Below are positions 27,752 to 36,519 of a DNA stretch of 64,000 nucleotides, one piece after another. The stretch spans positions 41,456-105,455 of the forward strand of contig JAFRTM010000019.1 of assembly GCA_017439185.1 (NCBI GenBank). Direction: 5' to 3'. The DNA is from Bacteroidales bacterium (GTDB lineage Bacteria; Bacteroidota; Bacteroidia; Bacteroidales; P3). The notes beneath the pieces were generated by a model. It saw only the letters and a list, made by a program, of their open reading frames with translations. It made no database searches and was not told where the DNA came from. Positions within the stretch are counted from its first letter, which is position 1. Every line of letters begins with the position of its first letter. Position numbers and translations under genes: made by a program.

Positions 27752-30700
27752 ATGGCATTTAGAAGTAATGATTCTCAAATAAAAACTGACTTTAATTCGA
27801 TAACGATAAGTCTGGCCTCGCCCGAGTCAATAAAAAAACGTTCTTACGGAGAGGTTACAAAGCCCGAGACTATCAATTATCGTACCTACAAGCCCGAACG
27901 TGACGGATTGTTCTGCGAGCGCATATTCGGTCCCACTCGCGATTGGGAATGTCATTGTGGCAAGTACAAGCGCATCCGTTACAAAGGAATAGTATGTGAC
28001 CGCTGTGGAGTGGAGGTTACCGAGAAGAAGGTCCGTCGTGAGCGTATGGGCCATATTGAACTGACGGTTCCTGTAGCCCACATCTGGTTTTTCCGCTCGT
28101 TGCCCAACAAGATAGGTACGCTTCTTGACATTCCGAGCAAGAAGTTGGAGAAGGTAATCTATTATCAGAGCTATATAGTGATACAGCCTGGAAAGGCGAC
28201 CCTCAATGGTGAACCTTTGAAACGTTGTGACTTGCTTTCCGATGAAGATTATGAAACAGTAAAACAGACACTTCCCGAAGGTCACGACCAGTTGCCGAAC
28301 GACGATCCCAACAAGTTGATAGTTGGAATGGGTGCTGAGGCACTCTACACGCTGTTGTGCGAACTGGACCTCGACAAGGTGTCTTATGACCTTCGCAACA
28401 AAGCTGACAAGGAATCTTCTAACCAGCGCAAACAGGAGGCTCTGAAAAGACTTAATGTGGTAGAGTCGTTCCGTGAGTCGCAGAAGAAGATGCAAGCCCG
28501 TGGTCTCGACAATCGTCCGGAATGGATGATCATCAAGATAGTTCCCGTAATTCCTCCCGATCTGAGGCCTTTGGTGCCACTGGATGGCGGCCGCTTCGCT
28601 ACTTCCGACATCAACGAGCTCTACAGACGTGTTATCATCCGCAACAACCGTCTTAAGAAGTTGTTGGAGATTAAAGCCCCTGAAGTCATCATGCGTCACG
28701 AGAAGCGTATGCTGCAGGAGGCGGTGGATTCGCTGTTCGACAATAGCCGTAAGGTAAGCAGCGTGAAGACAGACTCTAACCGTTCCTTGAAGTCTCTCAG
28801 TGATTCGCTGAAAGGAAAGCAGGGTCGTTTCCGTCAGAACTTGCTGGGTAAGCGTGTCGACTATTCCGGTCGTTCGGTTATTGTGGTAGGTCCCGAGCTG
28901 AAAATGCACGAATGTGGACTTCCCAAGGATATGGCAAGCGAGCTGTTCAAGCCGTTTATCATACGCAAGATGCTCGAGCGCGGCCTTGTGAAGACCGTAA
29001 AATCGGCCAAGCGTATTGTGGACCGCAAAGAGCCGGTGGTGTGGGAGATTTTGGAGAACATACTGAAAGGACATCCGATACTGCTTAACCGTGCTCCTAC
29101 GCTGCATAGGCTCAGTATCCAGGCATTCCAGCCCAAGCTGGTTGAAGGTAAAGCCATCCGTCTGCACCCTCTGGTATGTACGGGATTTAACGCTGACTTC
29201 GATGGTGACCAGATGGCTGTGCATGTGCCACTGGGCAACGCCGCAATTCTTGAGGCTCAGCTGTTGATGCTCTCTACCCATAACATCCTCAACCCGGCCA
29301 ATGGTGCGCCTATCACCGTACCTTCGCAGGATATGGTACTTGGTCTTTACTATATGACCAAACCTCGCCGTACAACCGAGAGCGAAGTTGTAAGAGGAGA
29401 AGGCTTTAAGTTCTATTCTCCTGAGGAAGTGATTATTGCCTACAACGAAAAACGTGTTGACCTGAATGCCTGCATAAGTATGAGACTTGCAGAAATTCAC
29501 GGTAAAGACGAGTTCAAATATATAAAGACCGACGGTACCTTTACTGAGGTCATAAAAGATAAGGACGGCAACTTGCTGACTGACCGCGACTGCGAAAAAG
29601 AGAATGCCAAAGAGTATAGCCGCACCGAGTTTGAGATTGTCCGCGACAAAGACGGCAATCCGGTACTTGACAACAAAGGCCATTTCATCAAGACTGACCG
29701 CATCCGCACTACCGTAGGTCGAGTATTGTTCAACCAAGTGGTGCCCACCGAGTATGGTTACATCAACCAAGTGCTCGGCAAGAAGTCACTCCGCGACATC
29801 ATCGGAGACCTCTTCACTGCTTGTGGTAATGCAGTAACGGCAGCATTCCTTGACGATATCAAGAACATGGGTTATCGTCAAGCCTTCCGTGGTGGACTTT
29901 CGTTCAACTTGGGCGATGTTCTTATCCCGGCCGAGAAAGAGGCTATGATCGAGAAGGCTAACGACGAGGTTGAGGAGGTTATGGCTCAGTATGCAATGGG
30001 TCTTATTACCAACAACGAGCGTTATAATCACGTTATCGATATTTGGACGAACACCAACAATCAGCTTACCGAGACGCTTATGAAACGCCTCAAGGCCGAC
30101 AATCAGGGCTTCAACCCAATATATATGATGTTCGACTCGGGTGCTCGTGGTAGTAAGGAACAGATCCGTCAGCTTTCCGGTATGCGTGGACTTATGGCCA
30201 AGCCGCAGAAGGCTGGTGCTGCCGGTAACGAGATTATCGAGAACCCCATTATCTCTAACTTTAAGGAGGGACTTTCGGTGCTCGAGTACTTCATCTCTAC
30301 CCACGGTGCCCGTAAGGGTCTTGCCGATACGGCTCTTAAGACGGCTGACGCCGGTTATCTGACTCGTCGTCTGGTGGACGTGGCCCACGATGTGATCATT
30401 ACAGAGGAAGACTGCGGCACTCTGCGCGGTCTGCCGACTACGGCTCTCAAGAAAGGTGAGGATATTGTCCTCTCGCTTAGCGAGAAGATATTGGGACGCA
30501 CCTCGGTACACGATATCTACAACCCACAGACTGGCGAACTCATCGCAGCAGCGGGAGAGGAACTTACCGAAGTCATCTGCCGCAAGATCGAAGAGGCTAA
30601 CATCGAAGAGGTTGAAATCCGTTCGGTGCTCACTTGCGAGTCCAAGCACGGAGTCTGTGCAAAATGCTACGGCCGCAACTTGGCTACCGGCAAGATGGTG

Positions 30701-32230
30701 CAGAAGGGCGAGGCCGTTGGCGTTATCGCAGCTCAGGCTATCGGTGAGCCTGGTACACAGCTGACTCTTCGTACGTTCCACGTAGGTGGTGTGGCTGGTG
30801 GAAATATCGGTACAACTTCCAGCCTGCAGGCTCGTCATTCGGGTCGTCTCGAAATCGATGAGTTGCGCGCCATACCATATACCGATAACGATGGCAACAA
30901 GTACGATATCGTCATGGGTCGTTCGGCTGAAATGCGTATCGTAGATGAAGCTACCGACGTCACTCTCTTCTCGGCACTCATTCCTTATGGCTCCAAACTC
31001 TATAGACACGCTGGAGACATCGTGGAAAAAGGCGTGCTGATCGCCGAGTGGGATCCTTACAATGCAGTAATTATCTCGGATGCCAATGGTAAAGTGTCGT
31101 TCGAGAATGTTATCGAGAATGTTACATATAGGGTCGAGTCTGATGCCCAGACCGGCTTGCAGGATAAGGTTATCATCGAGTCGCGTCAGCGTACCAAGAA
31201 CCCGTCGCTCAATATTGTTGATGCCGATGGCAATGTGTTGAAGTCTTACGACCTCCCGGTCGGAGCTCATATCGGTGTCGAGAAGGGACAGAAGCTCAAG
31301 GCTGGTGACATTATGGTCAAGATCCCGCGCTCGTTCGGTAAGGCTGGCGATATCACGGGCGGTCTGCCGCGCGTGACTGAGCTCTTCGAGGCTCGTAACC
31401 CGTCTGACCCGGCTATCGTTGCCGAAATTGACGGTACGGTATCTATCGCCAAGAAGCTCAAACGTAACAATCGTGAAATAACCATAACCGCTAAAGACGG
31501 CGAGACCAAGTGCACTTATCTTATCCCCACCGCCAAGCAGATTCTGGCTCAGGATCAGGACTACGTGAAGGCTGGTACTCCTCTCTCCGAGGGTGCTATC
31601 ACGCCTGCCGACATCTTGGCCATCAAGGGACCCATGAAGGTGCAGGAATATATCGTCAACGAGGTCCAGGAAGTTTATCGTCTGCAGGGCGTGAAAATCA
31701 ACGACAAGCACTTTGAGGTGATTGTTCGTCAGATGATGCGCAAGGTGCAGATCGAAGAGCCGGGTGACACCCGTTATCTCCAGGGCGACCTTGTCAACAA
31801 GATCGATTTCCACGAGACCAACGATGAGATTTTCGGTATGAAGGTGGTTACCGATGCCGGAGACTCCGAGAACCTCAGCGAAGGCCAGATCATCACTCCG
31901 CGTCAACTTCGTGACGAGAACTCGCAGCTCCGCCGCAAAGACCTCAAGCTGGTCGAAGCGCGTGATGCACGTCCGGCTACTGCCAACCAGATTCTGCAAG
32001 GTATCACTCGTGCCTCCCTCCAGACCAAGTCGTTCATCTCGGCAGCTTCCTTCCAGGAGACCACCAAGGTGCTTACCGAGGCAGCCATCAACGCCAAGCG
32101 CGACACTCTCGAGGGCATGAAGGAGAACGTTATTGTCGGACACCTCATCCCGGCAGGTACCGGTCTCCGCGAGTATCAGGACCTCGTGGTCGGAAGTCTC
32201 GACGATGTAGATGTGCAGCGTCAACGTTAA
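27752..32230 (+). CDS. rpoC: DNA-directed RNA polymerase subunit beta'
   Basis: This is the catalytic beta' subunit of 1492 residues. The N-terminal zinc site is at Cys67, Cys69, Cys82 and Cys85. The active-site magnesium motif [14 protein letters not shown] has Asp482, Asp484 and Asp486. The bridge helix/trigger-loop region ([22 protein letters not shown]) and the second zinc site ([13 protein letters not shown]) are present. Base composition shifts along the gene: the 5' part resembles rpoB, while the 3' part is rich in C-ending codons like the genes to the right. Confidence 0.99.
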   Translation: MAFRSNDSQIKTDFNSITISLASPESIKKRSYGEVTKPETINYRTYKPERDGLFCERIFGPTRDWECHCGKYKRIRYKGIVCDRCGVEVTEKKVRRERMGHIELTVPVAHIWFFRSLPNKIGTLLDIPSKKLEKVIYYQSYIVIQPGKATLNGEPLKRCDLLSDEDYETVKQTLPEGHDQLPNDDPNKLIVGMGAEALYTLLCELDLDKVSYDLRNKADKESSNQRKQEALKRLNVVESFRESQKKMQARGLDNRPEWMIIKIVPVIPPDLRPLVPLDGGRFATSDINELYRRVIIRNNRLKKLLEIKAPEVIMRHEKRMLQEAVDSLFDNSRKVSSVKTDSNRSLKSLSDSLKGKQGRFRQNLLGKRVDYSGRSVIVVGPELKMHECGLPKDMASELFKPFIIRKMLERGLVKTVKSAKRIVDRKEPVVWEILENILKGHPILLNRAPTLHRLSIQAFQPKLVEGKAIRLHPLVCTGFNADFDGDQMAVHVPLGNAAILEAQLLMLSTHNILNPANGAPITVPSQDMVLGLYYMTKPRRTTESEVVRGEGFKFYSPEEVIIAYNEKRVDLNACISMRLAEIHGKDEFKYIKTDGTFTEVIKDKDGNLLTDRDCEKENAKEYSRTEFEIVRDKDGNPVLDNKGHFIKTDRIRTTVGRVLFNQVVPTEYGYINQVLGKKSLRDIIGDLFTACGNAVTAAFLDDIKNMGYRQAFRGGLSFNLGDVLIPAEKEAMIEKANDEVEEVMAQYAMGLITNNERYNHVIDIWTNTNNQLTETLMKRLKADNQGFNPIYMMFDSGARGSKEQIRQLSGMRGLMAKPQKAGAAGNEIIENPIISNFKEGLSVLEYFISTHGARKGLADTALKTADAGYLTRRLVDVAHDVIITEEDCGTLRGLPTTALKKGEDIVLSLSEKILGRTSVHDIYNPQTGELIAAAGEELTEVICRKIEEANIEEVEIRSVLTCESKHGVCAKCYGRNLATGKMVQKGEAVGVIAAQAIGEPGTQLTLRTFHVGGVAGGNIGTTSSLQARHSGRLEIDELRAIPYTDNDGNKYDIVMGRSAEMRIVDEATDVTLFSALIPYGSKLYRHAGDIVEKGVLIAEWDPYNAVIISDANGKVSFENVIENVTYRVESDAQTGLQDKVIIESRQRTKNPSLNIVDADGNVLKSYDLPVGAHIGVEKGQKLKAGDIMVKIPRSFGKAGDITGGLPRVTELFEARNPSDPAIVAEIDGTVSIAKKLKRNNREITITAKDGETKCTYLIPTAKQILAQDQDYVKAGTPLSEGAITPADILAIKGPMKVQEYIVNEVQEVYRLQGVKINDKHFEVIVRQMMRKVQIEEPGDTRYLQGDLVNKIDFHETNDEIFGMKVVTDAGDSENLSEGQIITPRQLRDENSQLRRKDLKLVEARDARPATANQILQGITRASLQTKSFISAASFQETTKVLTEAAINAKRDTLEGMKENVIVGHLIPAGTGLREYQDLVVGSLDDVDVQRQR

Positions 32231-32248
32231 CGGTTTAATTCAATCAAT

Positions 32249-32560
32249 ATGGAAAAGAACGATAAGAAAAACTTTGACATCGATTTCGCTCCCGAAGCTC
32301 TTTCGGGTACCTATAGCAATCTCGTCATCATTTCTCATTCTCCTTCGGAGTTCGTCATCGACTTTGCCCAGTCGCTCCCGGGTACAAAGAACCCTGTCGT
32401 GCGCCAGCGCATAGTGATGAATCCGTTCCACACCAAGCGTTTCCTCAAAGCGCTGGTGGACAACGTGTCGAAATTCGAGAAGAACTTCGGCGAAATAGAC
32501 GAGGCTCCGGCCAATGTCCCGACAGACACTGTCCCTTACGACATTATCGGCAAGGCTTAA
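32249..32560 (+). CDS. DUF3467 family small protein
   Basis: The 103-residue cytosolic protein has the family pattern YSNLVIISHSPSEFVIDFAQ and PFHTKRFLKAL. Function is unknown. It begins 19 bases after rpoC and is probably transcribed with it, an arrangement common in Bacteroidota. It ends eight bases before the convergent phosphopantetheinyl transferase gene, with no visible terminator between them. Confidence 0.85.
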   Translation: MEKNDKKNFDIDFAPEALSGTYSNLVIISHSPSEFVIDFAQSLPGTKNPVVRQRIVMNPFHTKRFLKALVDNVSKFEKNFGEIDEAPANVPTDTVPYDIIGKA

Positions 32561-32568
32561 TGCTATAG

Positions 32569-33129
32569 TCAAAGTTTCAGACACACTGAAAGCCATCCCT
32601 CTCCGTCAGGAGTCGGGTGGCTTCCCATTTCATAGCCCTCCTCCTGTGGCACCATGTGCAGGTCTCCTTCTATTCCTGTCCCCTCACATTTCAGCCACGC
32701 CTCTTTACGTGTCCAGTACCTCAGGAATTCCAGTTCTCCATCTGCAGCCTGGGCTATGGCTTCCTGCTCCTCCTTGCTGCATACACGCTCTATCAGACGT
32801 CTTGTCACCTTTCTACGGGTCTCTACGTCTATGCCCACTCTCCCTCTCTCGCTCAGCACCACAGCTACATATCCTTTGCAGTGGCTCATGTTCATCTCCA
32901 CGTCAGCATAGTTCTCCAGATAGGGTTTTCCCTGCGGAGCTTTCTTTACCACTGGCCATTCTCTCCATCGCCCCTGCTCTTTCAAAGCTTTTGCCAGCAG
33001 GCCGTATGCTGCCAGCCGCTGCAGCCGCAATTCTTCGTTGCTGGTGGATTCAATCGCCGAGCTTGGCACTTCTGCCGCCAGCGCTTCCCACTCCTCTCTC
33101 GCCGCCAGAAATGTCTTTACGCCAGTCAT
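32569..33129 (-). CDS. 4'-phosphopantetheinyl transferase (Sfp/AcpT superfamily)
   Basis: This enzyme transfers phosphopantetheine from CoA to a serine of carrier proteins. The 186-residue protein shows the superfamily motifs: NMSHCKGYVAVVLS (about 79-92), GIDVE (about 98-102, Mg-binding Asp/Glu) and the RYWTRKEAWLKCEGTG block (about 137-152, W-x-x-K-E-A-x-x-K). It starts within the stop of the Sua5-fusion gene (ATGA overlap, 33126-33129). Whether the target is the fatty-acid carrier protein or a secondary-metabolite carrier is unknown; no polyketide genes are near. Confidence 0.9.
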   Translation of the reverse strand: MTGVKTFLAAREEWEALAAEVPSSAIESTSNEELRLQRLAAYGLLAKALKEQGRWREWPVVKKAPQGKPYLENYADVEMNMSHCKGYVAVVLSERGRVGIDVETRRKVTRRLIERVCSKEEQEAIAQAADGELEFLRYWTRKEAWLKCEGTGIEGDLHMVPQEEGYEMGSHPTPDGEGWLSVCLKL

Positions 33130-34271
33130 TCTCTTATGGTTATAATTTTCCCGTCAGGCATAAGTTTTACTATTCGGCTCGCCTGCTCTCCATAGCATCT
33201 TGTCGCAGCAGTTTCGGGCACGCAATAGTCCACCCTCTCCACAATGCTGCGGTCAATATCCTTGTAATTCTTTGGCGATTGGTGACCCGACATGTTGGCA
33301 CTCGTGCTGATAAGGGGCTTTCCAAATGCGGCAAGTACTCTTTGGCAGAACTCATGGTTATAGGGAATTCTTACTCCTACAGTCCCGTCGTCGGCCTCTA
33401 CTCCTTCGGCAATTGCTACTCCGTGCTCTCTCAGCCACTGTACTGGCACTATCACTGTCGTTGGTCGCCCTCCTCCATTCTTCGCCGTAGTCAGTTGCCC
33501 ATACGCCTCCGGTTTCTCTCTCATCCATTCCTCCTCCTTCATCAGTACAAGCATACTCTTCGACCGCTCGCGCTCCTTTATCATATACACCCGCTCCACA
33601 GCTGTCGCATTCGTGGCGTCACATCCGATGCCCCATATCGTGTCCGTAGGCATCACCACCGTATCGCCACCATTCAGCCGCTCCACCGTCTCTTTGATTA
33701 TGTTTTCCATATCTTTTAATAACAAGTTCATGATGTCGTGGCTGATCTTTTGTGCCTCGGCTGCAGTTAAGAGCAATCCCAAACTAACAGTACTATAAAC
33801 ACGTATATTCAGAATATCGAATTGGTAAACGATATTTATCCGCTCCGGCCACTTGGAGGTTCCAGGGAATTCTTGCATTCTCTGTCCATAAGCTACAGAG
33901 AGCATGTTTCTAATAGGAATCTTTACATTTCGCCTGAAAATACATCCCTTCCTCCTAATATACAAATAGGTCTCGTCGTATTCTATAACCTCAACTCCAT
34001 AGTCCGAGAGTATCACATTGTCTAGTAGGCGAAGCCCTATCGGTGTAACCAAAAGAAAATCCAATAGAAGTATTGCAAGAGGCAACAATGGTGACAATCC
34101 TACTTGACAAAGAAAAACAACCATCATGGCGAGACCAGCTAACCCCACACCAGTAATCAGTACTCCAAAAAAGTAATCACTGATTTTTATGATTAGTTTT
34201 GTGTCGTTCTTGCCAGCCGCTCGATTCTCCGTCAATATTTCACGCCCCTTAATATCCTTGTTGTCCCTCAT
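33126..34271 (-). CDS. Membrane/PH-like domain fused to Sua5/YrdC threonylcarbamoyl-AMP synthase
   Basis: ATG 34271 gives 381 residues; the frame also opens at a TTG at 34289. The N-terminal ~185 residues carry two membrane segments (VLITGVGLAGLAMMVVFLCQ and LSPLLPLAILLLDFLL) and a PH-like beta-rich part. The rest is a complete YrdC/Sua5 domain: TDTIWGIGCDATN, the KERERSKSMLVL stretch, GTVGVRIPYN and PLISTSANMSG. That domain makes threonylcarbamoyl-AMP for tRNA t6A37. An internal ATG at 33710 (MENIIKETVERL) matches where stand-alone homologues begin, so a separate short product is possible. No stop separates the halves. It is coupled to the transferase gene. Confidence 0.8.
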   Translation of the reverse strand: MRDNKDIKGREILTENRAAGKNDTKLIIKISDYFFGVLITGVGLAGLAMMVVFLCQVGLSPLLPLAILLLDFLLVTPIGLRLLDNVILSDYGVEVIEYDETYLYIRRKGCIFRRNVKIPIRNMLSVAYGQRMQEFPGTSKWPERINIVYQFDILNIRVYSTVSLGLLLTAAEAQKISHDIMNLLLKDMENIIKETVERLNGGDTVVMPTDTIWGIGCDATNATAVERVYMIKERERSKSMLVLMKEEEWMREKPEAYGQLTTAKNGGGRPTTVIVPVQWLREHGVAIAEGVEADDGTVGVRIPYNHEFCQRVLAAFGKPLISTSANMSGHQSPKNYKDIDRSIVERVDYCVPETAATRCYGEQASRIVKLMPDGKIITIRE

Positions 34272-34349
34272 ATTTATAATAACGCCCAATTGCGATAATT
34301 ATTGTATTTACAAAGGTCTCTGCGTATATTTGTAATATAATTCTACAAA

Positions 34350-34796
34350 TTAATTCCAGATGCAGAGTGTATTGCAAAAACTGCGATATTCCAAAAATTT
34401 AGGCTCTATCAAGTAATCCACGCTTTCGGCATACCAACTATATACAGACAATAGTACCTCGCTGCGTTCAACCAGGTCTGAATATTCAGGTAATACTTCG
34501 GAGTGAGGATGATAATAGCCACCCAATTGACCGTGTCCGTCCGTCCCCTTTAGTTGTTGGAAAGCCTCGTTATAATCAACCCACCTGCTTCCCGCTACTT
34601 GCTTTTTTGCATCAATAAAACTCGGGAAATCCCAACAGCTTTCAAACGTAATCGAGACACCATTCCATTCCGTAGAATTGACGCATGAGCAAAGGCTGTC
34701 AGTTTGTTCGCAATATAGTACAAGATTATCAAAAAAGTAAAGCATCCCAGAGTGAGGATATTTGCATTCGGTATCCACTGGCTCTAAATCATACAT
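34350..34796 (-). CDS. C-terminal part of a probable frameshifted DUF1963 (YwqG-like) gene
   Basis: The 148-residue frame starts MYDLEPVDTEC and contains SGMLYFFDN and DGHGQLGGYYHPHSEVLPE. These resemble the GLLYFF and HxxGGYP-xx-Q stretches of DUF1963 proteins. It overlaps the end of the next upstream frame by 13 bases, and that frame ends exactly where the family continues. I read both as halves of one gene broken by a single-base shift near 34790-34800. The family assignment comes from remembered pattern only. The region is AT-richer than its neighbours. Confidence 0.55.
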   Translation of the reverse strand: MYDLEPVDTECKYPHSGMLYFFDNLVLYCEQTDSLCSCVNSTEWNGVSITFESCWDFPSFIDAKKQVAGSRWVDYNEAFQQLKGTDGHGQLGGYYHPHSEVLPEYSDLVERSEVLLSVYSWYAESVDYLIEPKFLEYRSFCNTLCIWN

Positions 34797-35185
34797 CGTA
34801 GTTGAACAATGAGTTCCATGGGCTCTCCTTTGTCATTATGTGGATATTGGCGCCCAACGGGTAAATCTGCAACACCTCCAGTCTTACTACACCCTATTGT
34901 CACTGGTATGTCGCTCATTTCTTTATATAGAATACAACGTTTTCGTTGAGATTCAAGACACTCCTTCAATATTGATACTTGCCTATGATTAGCGGCAGGT
35001 TGTGAAATGTCTAAATTATCTCTACGAAGAACACTTCTAACAATCCATATTGTAATTGCAAGAACGGCTATACCCATTAAAACATAATATAGCACATTCA
35101 ATACTTCTGTATGCTGAATAGCAATACATACAGAGGAATATATAGACATTACAAATATGGACATAGCCATCATATACGTTATCAC
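34784..35185 (-). CDS. N-terminal part of the probable frameshifted DUF1963 gene
   Basis: The 133-residue frame has two membrane segments (about 3-23 and 30-52), a linker, then a segment whose pattern SKTGGVADLPVG, QYPHNDKGEP and MELIVQL looks like the start of a DUF1963/YwqG domain. It stops after RCMI, immediately following MELIVQL; the family would continue in the frame used by the next entry. Either one gene has decayed or there is a sequencing error. Function is unknown. Confidence 0.55.
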   Translation of the reverse strand: MITYMMAMSIFVMSIYSSVCIAIQHTEVLNVLYYVLMGIAVLAITIWIVRSVLRRDNLDISQPAANHRQVSILKECLESQRKRCILYKEMSDIPVTIGCSKTGGVADLPVGRQYPHNDKGEPMELIVQLRCMI

Positions 35186-35268
35186 ACTCCTACCATAGTA
35201 GTATTAAATAAACGAAACATCGCAAAATTTATTGCCTTATACCAATTTACACTTCTGTCAGCTGTCGG

Positions 35269-36519
35269 CTATAGCTCAATGTCTATATTTCCTGCGACTC
35301 GTTGCATATCTACGAGGGCTGTAAGGTGGTTGTGTAGCGCTTCATAATAGCTGCTCATAACCTCGTTGTAGGTCTGTTGGGCCGTGAGCACTTCAAGCAA
35401 CGTCGTCTCGCCCCGCTGGTAGGCATATAGACGCCCTTGCAATATCGTCTCGGCATCGGTTATGAGTTGGGAACTGTATGTGCGTGTGTTTTGTTGGGCC
35501 AGGAGGTAGTTGTTGTATGCCTGCCTCACCTCCGCCTCTATTTGCGTCACCATCGCATCCCGGCTCAATTCGGCTTGCTGGACGGCAAGTTTGTTAGCCT
35601 TTATAACTCCTTTATTTGCGTTGGAAAATGGCAAAGGAACTCCGACACCGACCGTATAGCCTACAAATTCCGGCGCAGGAGCCTCTTCGTTGGCGACGCG
35701 TGAGTTCAGCGAAACTCCCAGCGAGAGGTCTATCTCGGGCAGGCGCTCGCGGCGGGCGAGTTTCTGCTGGCTTTGCGCCAGCACTATCTCCTGCTCTGCC
35801 GAATGTAATTCCGGACGGTTGGCCTTGGCGTTTTCCAGCAGCTCTAGCAATGTGGTGCCGCCTGTCGTCTTTTCCAAGGTGCCTTCTACCGCTTGGCTCC
35901 CTCTTCTCACGTTGCCCATCATCGCGTCAAGGGTAAGCAGCGCATTTCCGTATTCGGCACTCGACGAAAGGAAGCTTTGCCGGGCCATACGTGCTTCCAG
36001 CCGCGTCTGCAGCATGTCGAGTTGCGAGATGTCTCCTTTGGCATATCTCACGCTGTCGCCATCGGCCAGCTGCTGCATGTGTTCCATCGTCTGGCGTGCT
36101 ACCTCTTTTAGCTCTCTTGCCAGAAGTGCGTCAAGGTATTTTGCGGTGGCTTCCGCTTTCAGCGTGAGCTCATATTCGGCTACCGACAACTCAGCTTTAG
36201 CCAGTTCGGCGCCGGCTACCTGCTTGCGGGCAACGGTGACTCCCGGCGTGATGGTCTGCTCTAAGCCGAAACTCAGCGACTGCCCCATCGCTATGCTCCA
36301 GTCGCTGTTGTTTCCGTATTCCGCCGACAGCGAAGGGTTCGGTATCGACCGTGCTGCTTTCAGCTGGGCTTCGCCGATCGGTATGTTCATCTTCTCGGCG
36401 AGCAGTGATTGGTTTCTCCCCATTACCGAGTCTATGAACTCCCGGTAGTTAAGTGTCTGGGCTTCTGCCGCAACCGCCGCAACACTCAATAATAGGTATA
36501 TTGTCAGATATTTCTTCAT
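35269..36519 (-). CDS. TolC-family outer-membrane efflux protein (CzcC/CusC-like)
   Basis: This is the outer-membrane channel of a tripartite metal efflux pump. The 416-residue protein has a signal peptide (about 1-20, VAAEAQ) and the duplicated long-helix/beta pattern of TolC proteins (PNPSLSAEYGN, EYELTLKAEATAKYLDALLA, RPELHSAEQEIVLAQSQ, the YLLAQQNTRTYSSQL region, and TTLLEVLTAQQTYNEVMSSYYEALHNH). Its start overlaps the stop of the RND gene (36516-36519). It is the last gene of the efflux operon. Confidence 0.93.
   Translation of the reverse strand: MKKYLTIYLLLSVAAVAAEAQTLNYREFIDSVMGRNQSLLAEKMNIPIGEAQLKAARSIPNPSLSAEYGNNSDWSIAMGQSLSFGLEQTITPGVTVARKQVAGAELAKAELSVAEYELTLKAEATAKYLDALLARELKEVARQTMEHMQQLADGDSVRYAKGDISQLDMLQTRLEARMARQSFLSSSAEYGNALLTLDAMMGNVRRGSQAVEGTLEKTTGGTTLLELLENAKANRPELHSAEQEIVLAQSQQKLARRERLPEIDLSLGVSLNSRVANEEAPAPEFVGYTVGVGVPLPFSNANKGVIKANKLAVQQAELSRDAMVTQIEAEVRQAYNNYLLAQQNTRTYSSQLITDAETILQGRLYAYQRGETTLLEVLTAQQTYNEVMSSYYEALHNHLTALVDMQRVAGNIDIEL

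Noticed and set aside
27827-32224. Antisense frames of 647 and 812 residues opposite rpoC
   Set aside because: rpoC is unmistakable on the plus strand. The antisense frames result from its C/T-ending codons and show no domain.
32500-36000. A dif-like recombination site near the composition switch
   Set aside because: I looked for paired XerC/XerD arms; the AT-rich stretch at about 34290-34320 has only a vague likeness and cannot be supported.
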